This document shows, piece by piece, positions 56,576 to 64,000 of a stretch of DNA of 64,000 nucleotides (positions within the stretch are counted from its first letter, which is position 1; every line of letters begins with the position of its first letter). The translations under genes and the position numbers were made by a program. Below the pieces are notes generated by a model. It saw only the letters and a program-made list of their open reading frames with translations. It was not told where the DNA came from and ran no database searches. This DNA comes from Sesamum alatum (lineage: Eukaryota; Streptophyta; Magnoliopsida; Lamiales; Pedaliaceae): NCBI GenBank assembly GCA_034509735.1, contig JACGWO010000013.1, positions 12,544,136 to 12,608,135 of the forward strand. Reading direction: 5' to 3'.

Positions 56576-58965
56576 ATAGATGTTTATCATGATATAGAGT
56601 TTTGGTGTGGTGGCAAATTTATCTCCAACCCAAAACGTAAATATGTAAGGGGTTGTAAAAAAGTATTTGAAAAAATTAACATGGACTACATAGGCCTACT
56701 TGACCTAGGTGAAATGTATAAAGAATGTGGGGGAAAGGTTCCTTGTTGAACTTTTATTACAAAGTTCCCACACAATCTTTGGACATGGGCCTAAGATTAA
56801 TTAAGAATGATTGTCCTGATGTATGTATAGTTGATATGCAAAGTGTCTATAGGGGACTAGATGTATATGTCGAGGAAGAAGCTGGTGAACCACTTCAGGC
56901 CTTTGATAATGATGGTAATCCATTTGAAAACTCTCTAAATGAAGAGATAATGGGTTTATTAGAGGGAATAAATTTTGAGGTGTTTGGGAATGAGAGTGAG
57001 ATAGAGGGGTTTGAGTTTGAGGGCAACGGTGAGGGGCAGGTTCCAGAAGGGTTTGAGGGGTTTGAGCATGAGGGAGAATGTGTTGGACAGGTCAATGAGG
57101 GACATGGGGATTAGGGTGAATATCATGAGGGGTTGGGGTTAAGGGGAAAGGGACATGGTTCTGTGGGTGAAACTGCAATTGAAAATGTGACTGACATGCC
57201 TGAATGAATGAAAATGTGACTGAAAGACCTGAAAATGTGTCCGGAATGCCTGAAATGAATGAAAATTCTATTGAAAATCAGTATGAAAATTTGGGGAGGG
57301 ATAAAGGTAAAAAAAAAGCTATAAGAGCAATTTTTGAATGAGTTTTCATCAGAATTTGATGACTCATCTGATGAGTACTATGTCCAGTCCAATTCTGATA
57401 CTGAAAGTGATACAAATAGCCTTGTGTTAGAAGATATTGAGGCTGAAAGTGATGATGACATCTTTTTGAATAAGAATCCAAGAAAAAAAGATTTGATAAA
57501 GAAATTGAAGAGGGTGATGAAAGAAAAAGAAAAAACAAACTGTAAAGGCTTATCAGATGCATGAAACTAGGGATGGTAATTGGGCTACTGACAATGAGGA
57601 TGAGGATGGAGTGGCTAGTTTGCCAGGTAGTGATGATGAGGATGAAACTGGTCAAAAACATCCTATGTTTAAAGAGTCCACAAAAATAAAAGATTTAAAT
57701 TTAGTTGTTGGGATGAAATTCAAACATGTTGCAGAATATAGGTCGGTTTTAAGAGATTGGTGCATAAGAAATGGCTATGACATTGAATTTATAAAAAATG
57801 AATCCAAAAGAGTGACTGCCAAATATAAAGTAGAGTTCTGTGAATGGAAGACCATGCCTCACCAATAATAGGGGGACCTACTTTTCAAATAAAAACAAGG
57901 GTAAATTACATCTATCTCCCCTGAGATTTGGCATAATTACAAATACCCCTTCGTTGTTTGAAAAATTACAAATACCCCCATGAGGTTGTAACAGTCTAAC
58001 AAATAACCTATTTTCATCAATTTTTATGGGTTAACTGACCAAAATGCCCTTATGCACTGAATTATTTTTATTTAATTCTTAAAATTTTTTGGACTATAGA
58101 GATTTCTTAAATTTTTTACATAGAGGAACAATAATGCAATTTGCCTTGGCCGATTTTTCTATAATTCTAATAAAAAATACAAGGGCAAAATGGTCAATTT
58201 CAAGCCTTTGGTTAAAAATTACAAACCTCAGGGGGAGTGTTTATAATTTATCAAACAACGAGGGGGTATTTGTAAATATGCCAAACCTCAAGGGATGTAG
58301 ATGTAATTTACCCTAAAAATAATAAAAGGCAGTCATACATGTGCAAGAACCTATGATAGCAGTCTTGCCAATGCATCATACTTGGCAAAAAGAATTGCAA
58401 AATCAATCAGAGACCATCATACAATCCCAATCCAACAATTAAAAAGAAAAAGTCTGAGAAAATGCAATGTGGATGTCAATAGATTCAAAGTGATGAGATC
58501 AAAAAAAGAAGCCATGAAACATATTAGGGGAGAGGATGCAAAACAATATGAAATGCTTTGAGATTATTGTGAAACTGTTGAAAAATTCAATCCGGGCAAC
58601 AAGTTAATTCTGAAAAAATTGAAAATTCTGATCCTCCACATTTCAACAAAATGTATTTCAGTCTGTGGGCCATAAAAAAGGATTTTTTGATGGTTGTAGA
58701 CCAATCATAGGGTTAGATGGTTGTTTTCTAAAATCAAGTTATGGGGGCAATTACTTGTGGTTGTAGGGAGGGATGTAAATGACAATATGTTTCCAATTGC
58801 AATGGTTGCTGTGCAATCTAAAAATAGGGAGACATGGTCATGGATTGTGGGTGAATTACTTTATGATATTTGTGGTTTAGGGACTAGTAAATGGAGTTTC
58901 ATTTCTGACGGACAAAAAGGCCTAATTGAAGTTTTAAAAGATTTGGTGCCCGACAGTGAACATAG
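56576..58965 (+). pseudogene. Mutator-like (MuDR family) transposase, broken
   Basis: Readable blocks in order: an N-terminal domain (from IDVYHDIEFWCGGKF at 56576, through FYYKVPTQSLDMGLRLI at about 56748), an acidic Glu/Gly-rich linker (56930-57110), an Asp/Glu/Ser-rich stretch (57334-57480), the MuDR DNA-binding type block GMKFKHVAEYRSVLRDWCI (57710-57770), and after the MITE (57899-58313) the transposase core with LDGCFLK (first catalytic Asp codon at 58716) and ISDGQKGL (second, 58907). Frameshifts near 56740, a stop at 57112-57114 and others break the frame. The gene is cut at 58965 before the final catalytic Glu and the zinc-binding C-terminus. The normal product would cut and paste Mutator-type DNA transposons in the nucleus. 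Confidence 0.85.
57899..58313. mobile_element. MULE-type MITE, 415 bp, inside the transposase gene
   Basis: Inverted termini begin GGGTAAATTACATCTA, identical for 16 bases at both ends, and stay similar for about 70 bases. The flanks are TAAAAACAA (57890-57898) and TAAAAATAA (58314-58322), a 9-bp target duplication with one difference; 9 bp is the Mutator length. It has no coding capacity. It interrupts the transposase frame between the MuDR-type block and the catalytic core. Confidence 0.88.
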
Positions 58966-60034
58966 TGAAAGATTGCGTGGATCGTCCCGGGAAAATTGCG
59001 CGAATGCGGAAGCGCGGTATAAAATAAAATTGCGGAATTTAAAACATACTTTTAAAATAAAGAACACGTTTCAAGGGGTGTGCCCTTGAAATTTCCCGGG
59101 TGTTCGGTGTATCTCATGAATTAACAATATGTAAGCAATCATGGAGGCATAGGGTCGAAAAGTAAAAGAGGCGAAAACGTAAACCGAGACCTACCCGTTG
59201 TCGTTTTCGTCTTCAACGGCTACACGAGTTGTTCCCCGTTTTGCACCAAGATCTCGTTCTTGAGACCCTCCAAATCGTGACACACGATCCACCCACGTAT
59301 CTTGCACGTCGTGCTAGCAACGAACAAGTATAAATTTATTGGAGTGGATGAATCAACAACACGTTATGAATTAACGGTATTGATTCATCAATGTTCTAAT
59401 GTTCCAAGAACAAGAGAACAAGAAAAGAGTTTCTTGGGGAGTAGAAGAGAGAGAGGCGGACGAGAGAGGGGAGAGTGAGGGCCGAAAATAGTGTGTGTTG
59501 TGTGTGTGTTGGAATTTCATCAATCCCTCAAATAGTGCAAGGCTAGGGGTTTATATAGAGGAGGAGTTTAATCCTTTTTAAACTCCAACTCTTTAGAAGC
59601 TTACTTTGACTAGGATTTTGACCTAGTCAAAGTCCTAGTCAAAGTAGAATTTGACCTTGTCAAATTCAATCCTAGCCTTTCATCTCTCCCATTAAATCTC
59701 TACCATTAATTTAATTTAATGGAATATTAAATCCTATTAAATATTCCAAAAGGCCAAATAAATATAATAAATAAATATTAATATTTATTCTAGGCGCATT
59801 AAATTAATTCCCTTAATAAATCCAATTTATTAATTTAATTCCTTTTATCAAATAGAAGGAATTAATTCTCCAAGAAAATATAGGACCCGATTAAATCCAA
59901 TTTAATCATTCCTTTACTCCAATATTTAATTCCAAATTAAATACTAAGTGTGTGTGTGGATAGTGTGTGACTCTTTAGGTTCACCTTTCAGCTAGACTTG
60001 CTCCGATTCCTAGAATCCGTCCGTTACCATGGGT
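58966..60034 (-). repeat. 3' LTR of K, U3 start missing
   Basis: E-type LTR from the ACCATGG block at 60030 to the CTTTCA end at 58966, retaining the TTGAC/GTCAA cluster near 59605-59665, TATATAAA at 59557-59550 and the R/U5 portion. About 900 bases at the TGTTAG end are absent, replaced by integrase sequence. Confidence 0.85.
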
Positions 60035-61343
60035 CATGCATTCCCGTCATTATCTATTTTACGTTTGTGTTGAGCGTTTAAAAACGAAGTTCATTTATTG
60101 CAAGATATAGAGGCCGTTATTAAGCGTACCAAGAAGATGAGCAATTCCACACCTCATCATAAAGCAATTTTTATTGATCATAAACTCATATCCACTATTT
60201 TCTAACAATGGAATGGAAATGATGTTTCTAATCATGCTAGGTACATAATGAACTTGCTCTAATTCTATGCTAATGCGATCACTAACTACTAGAGTGGTGG
60301 ATCCTACTGCTTCTGCCGAGATGGCCTTGCCATTCCCAAGCTTTAGGACCATATCCCCGCTACTCAGTTTTCTACTTCTTTTCAGCACCTGCAAATCATT
60401 GCAAATGTGAGCTCCGCAGCCGGTATCTAATACCCAAGAGGCAGTGTTAGTAACCATATTGACCTCAATCACAAAGATACCTTGTTTGGAGAGGAGTTTG
60501 GGATAATCCCTCTTCCAATGCCCTTTCTCACGGCAATTGATACATATGTCATATGCCCTCGACTGTTGCTTTGAGTCAACCTTCCCTTTCCCTTTGCCTT
60601 TCCCCACTTTGGCAACGGGAAGACTCTTAGTGTTGGTAGCTGCTTTGACGGCTTTTTCCCTTTCCCTTCTTCCTTTTCCAATGTCCGGCACCCTTGCCTT
60701 TCATCTTGGAAGTCGAAGTATCTCCAAACAATACCGACGACATAGACTTTTGGTTGTTGCCTCGTATTGCAACCAAACATATTGATCAACTCATGAATAC
60801 CCTTCTCAAGTGTGTTCATGTTGTAGTTGACAATGAATTGGTCGAAGGAGGGTGGGAGAGACTGAAGGATCACATCTATGTACCTCTCGTTATGGAGCCC
60901 CGCCTTGAGGTCTTCGAGCTTTTCCACCAAGGTAAGCATCTTGACCCCATGCTTTTGTACAAAAGGACCCTTCGGTCATTTTAGTTCCAAAGAACGCCTT
61001 TGTCTCGACATACCTAGTATGTCGGTCCGGGACTGCATAGCAATCCTTCAAGCGAGCCATAATGGAAGGGACATCGTCTAGCCTTTCATACTGCTTCTGA
61101 ATCTCATTCGTCATAGAGGCAAGTATGATGCTACGGACTTTCCGGTTATCCTTATGCCAAATCTCGAACGTCTCACGTTCTTCTGGCATGGATCCTTCCG
61201 GCAAGGTCCTAGGGAACGGCTCCCATGACGTAGCCTTGGTTCTCGTAATCCAGGACTATCCTCAGATTACACAACCAGTTGTTCTAATTGGTTCCATTAA
61301 ACTTGTTGTTCTCAAGTATGGTTGATAATGAGTTCTTAGACAT
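60035..61343 (-). pseudogene. Copia Gag-PR-INT(N) of K
   Basis: ATG at 61343-61341. Gag is readable to about 60700 with frameshifts near 61220, 60970 and 60770. The zinc knuckle has lost its last Cys (CINCREKGHWKRDYP). PR follows in a clean frame with SWVLDTGCGAHICND and an unbroken stretch down to about 60095, then the beginning of the integrase zinc-binding region, cut at 60035. It is closer to E2 than to F, G or I, so K belongs to the younger E group. Confidence 0.85.
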
Positions 61344-61708
61344 TTTAAAACAGAACTACGATCAGCAAAATTTTAAAAGACAGAAGTTATGATAAATAAT
61401 TAAATGATTGGACTTTAGACATTTAATGCTCCCACTATTTATCGAAAACACGACACTCTCAAACGTTGTTTTCAGGAAATACCCTTTCCTAGTGGGCTTG
61501 GGATCGACAGCAATTTTCCCCATACCCGCTTTTATGATTCTCATGGGAAGAATCCTGTGGGAGGTTTACCATACCATTCTCGTTCCACAAGATTCCCAAG
61601 ATGATTGGCTCACCCTTTTACGTGATCCCGAGGACTCCAAACGAATCACATTACTTGGGCGTTAAACCTGACCCAATCGACCGAATCATAGACCCACTGG
61701 TACCTCCT
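61344..61708 (-). other. Leader piece of K
   Basis: Matches the first 360 bases upstream of gag in the other leaders and stops exactly where the CACGACTCGTG motif would begin. The rest of the leader, the PBS and the LTR of K are replaced by a different LTR subtype. Confidence 0.7.
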
Positions 61709-63597
61709 AAAGGACAAGCGGATCCGCCCAGGAGCGCGAGCGGAAGCAAGAAAGCGAGAAAAGGGCGTAAATTTAAATCTAATTTAAATAAATGAATCCC
61801 AAGGGGTGTACCCTTGGGTGCTCAACCGGGCGTTCGATGTAGGATGTGTAAATATTATAACGTATATAAAACACATAGGGCATAGATAGATTGTAAATCA
61901 ACTAAAGCGTAATAAAACCGTTTGATGATCTATGTGCACGCGGCTACTTGTGTTGTTCTTTCTCCGGAATGCTCACGAAATCTAAATGTATGGATTCTCC
62001 AAAGGTGATCCACACCACACCGGAAGAAACGCACGTTCTCCTTGCTAGAAGAAAATGGGTTTAATGCAGGAATCGGTTGAAGAGAAGAACACTATGAATT
62101 AGTGCTCTCTTAAACTTACTTTGTTCTTCTTCTTGATTCAAAACCAAGTGAAGAACACAAGTAGAGAAAGAGGGAGATGGCCGAGAGTTGGGAGAGAAGA
62201 GAGGGCCGATTTTTGGCTTCTTCTTTTTCCTAGAAAAAGATGAATTATGATTCACTTATGCTTGGTGTTGTATATTCTCATATATATACATAATTAATGT
62301 GATTATTTGAATGTGTCTAGGTTCATCCAAGGATGTCTAGATTCATTCCAATCAATCACCATCAATTCTTCAATCAAGCCTACCAAAGTTTATGGTATGA
62401 TCAAATCATACCAAAAGGAAGGGCTTGATTGGAGTTGATTTGCTCTTTCCAAAAGAGACATGTCAACATACCACCTTTCATGAAACATGGTTGATTTTGC
62501 TTCCTCCAAGGGGGCATTTCGGCCATGTCTAGTTATGGGAAGAAGTCCAACTTCTTTCTATTCCAAAATAGGAATTATTTTTCCTCTCGAGTCAAATTTA
62601 ACGGACCGGGTCTTATCGTAATCCAATCACGACGAACACAATATTAAATCCAATTTAATGTCCATTTAAATTATTTCCGTTGATCTTTTAATCCATTTAA
62701 AAGATCCAACGTCTTAACTTTCCATATTTAATCAAAAATCTAATTTACCGATTAAACGAAGGCCCGATACAGTATCGGCCCGTCCATCCAATGGACTTTT
62801 CCTTAAGTAATCCAATTACTTATTTATCCTTCAAGATTAACTCCAAGTCAATCTCTTAACCTCCTCGGTGATTTGTGTGTGACCCTTTAGGTGCACCCTC
62901 AGCTAAACTTGGGCCCGTGTCCACAAGGGCCCGTTACCATGGGTGGTCGTCTAGCAACGGTCCATGGCACTAGAGACTAGGTGAATTGGCGTGAACATTT
63001 AGGTGCCGATTCCGTACGGGTACGATCCTTCTGTCTACCGTCTCCCGGCCTTAGTCTAGGGTATGGAATTGGGCGTCGGTTCCCATCCTTGACTAGGCAT
63101 CTATGCTTAATACTCGAGACCACGTATGCTTCATTACGTCGACACAGGAAACAATTCCCTGTTCGACCAACCACTGTGGCCACATCTTTAAACAGCATGA
63201 ACATGTCTCCGAGTGCATAGGAGATACCTTTGTCACATACTGACAGGGGACGGATCCTCTTCTTGGGATCCACCGTCCTCGCTACACATTTCGACTGCAC
63301 TGGACAAGGCTTATGATAATCATCTTACAGAATGATCACCTCTCGCCAGATCCAAGATACAGCCGTCCTGTGCACAAGACTGCCATGATCCCTCAAGTCT
63401 GAGGATTACTCCCGTACTATCGGAACCGAGGAAAAACAATCATACCGACCAAGCCTCCAAGGCTTCCATATGATGATCCCCGCGAGTCAGTCCAGTCGGC
63501 TCGACCCCAGTTGACCAACCCATCAAGATCGTGTAGGCGTCCCACGCCTGTCGCCGATGAAACACGGCACTCTTCCAATGAACACGACTCTTGATGC
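61709..63597 (-). repeat. Diverged copia LTR (G subtype), both ends disturbed
   Basis: Follows the block order of the LTRs at 43351-44828 and 44962-47109: GCGCGAGCGGAAGC near the U5 end, the ACCCTTGGG...GGGCGTTCG stretch, AG-rich leader-like sequence, TGTGTGACCCTTTAGG near 62873, and the TCTCCCGGCCTTAGTCTAGG block near 63041. Neither terminus is clean: the low side joins the leader of K without a PBS, and the high side is cut by the next LTR at 63598. Confidence 0.75.
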
Positions 63598-64000
63598 TGT
63601 CAGAATAGGTGACCATGTAGCCAATCTTGGCAAGCAAAATGTAACCTATGTCTAGACAATTTCAGTGTTTTGATAAAACTATTAATGAATAAAGAAGTGA
63701 AATTCATTTGGCATCACTTTGTTGGCGTTCACTTTATCTGCTTTATGATTATCTGTTCACTACGCAAACAAAGCCCACGGACTGAAAACCCATTTTGGGG
63801 ACTGGGACTACGCTTGGAGGTAGGTCCATGAAATCAGTGCCGCTTAATCAGTCCGGAAATCTCCAGTTAAGGAATCTCGAAAATGGGTACTGAGATTCCC
63901 TTGAGACTTCCACTAAGCATCTACTATCGTATTTCATCGACGGGTGACGAAAGTCGTCTAAGAAATGTTAGTGGGTTAGCCTGCTGGGGAGCAGCTGACT
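63598..64000 (+). repeat. Copia LTR (E type), runs off window
   Basis: Starts TGTCAGAATAGGTGACC (one change from TGTTAG) on the plus strand and matches the first 400 bases of the E-type LTRs. It opens precisely at 63598 inside the preceding LTR, so it is probably the left end of another insertion (predicted target duplication GATGC, 63593-63597). Confidence 0.8.

Larger units (their letters stand above)
55587..58965 (+). mobile_element. Mutator-like element (MULE), right end cut by K
   Basis: A non-coding left end with two imperfect 28-base repeats (around 55606-55662) and a run of 15 C (55742-55756) is followed by a broken Mutator transposase gene. The right end is replaced at 58966 by the LTR of K, so terminal inverted repeats cannot be paired. 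The left boundary is approximate. Confidence 0.65.
58966..61708 (-). mobile_element. Ty1-copia element K, truncated, in the MULE
   Basis: Minus-strand order: leader piece (61708-61344), gag-PR-INT start (61343-60035), then a 3' LTR lacking its U3 start (60034-58966). INT core, RT, RNase H and the 5' part of the LTR are deleted between 60034 and 60035. The LTR end CTTTCA at 58966 abuts transposase sequence (flank CATAG, 58961-58965). Confidence 0.75.

Noticed and set aside
56930..57110. Separate acidic Glu/Gly-rich host gene
   Set aside because: It sits in order between the N-terminal and DNA-binding-type blocks of the Mutator transposase, where an acidic linker is usual.

Overview
This 64 kb window is plant nuclear DNA made almost entirely of transposable elements. 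I see no intact host protein gene and no RNA gene. The plant assignment rests on family content: Ty1-copia elements primed by initiator-Met tRNA, a Ty3-gypsy remnant primed by Asp tRNA, and a Mutator-like (MULE) transposase. The species cannot be told from the sequence.

The dominant family is a Ty1-copia element with LTRs of about 2 kb (start TGTTAGAATAGGTGACC, end CTTTCA). It has a PBS (TGGTATCAGAGC), an untranslated leader of about 2.2 kb containing a very CpG-rich tract, and a gag-pol frame that starts MSKNP. I name the elements E1, E2, E3, A, B, F, G, I and K (copia) and H (gypsy).

Layout. 1-13841: three minus-strand copia elements, each showing only its 5' part. E1 lies in the pol of E2, E2 in the gag of E3, and E3 in the leader of a plus-strand element A. 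13842-29366: element A, split at the PR region by element B (15673-26919, outer target duplication AACTC). B is heavily rearranged and contains an inverted RT block and an integrase-leader fusion. 29367-44828: two older, decayed minus-strand copia elements, F and G; the leader of G holds a solo LTR, and its U5-PBS block is inverted. 44829-49576: the 5' part of a minus-strand gypsy element H, whose protease region holds a second solo LTR. 49577-54406: the 5' part of a decayed copia element I. 54407-55500: about 1.1 kb of AT-rich DNA with no clear LTR-element content, the best candidate for pre-insertion sequence. 55501-58965: an LTR scrap and a MULE with a broken transposase gene, itself holding a 415-bp MULE-type MITE with a 9-bp target duplication. 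58966-64000: a truncated copia element K whose 3' LTR ends inside the MULE transposase, then two more LTR pieces.

Read from right to left, the minus-strand elements form one Russian-doll series in which each visible 5' LTR terminus cuts the coding or leader sequence of an older element. The window is therefore probably the right half of a much larger nest, and the 3' halves should lie to the left of base 1. No gag-pol frame is full length; the best preserved is E2, which encodes Gag, protease and integrase with one internal stop. The most interesting signals are a paired self-complementary motif kept in nearly every leader, the CpG-rich leader tracts, W-box clusters upstream of the LTR TATA boxes, and the microhomology-bounded inversion and mosaic LTR pair in element B.
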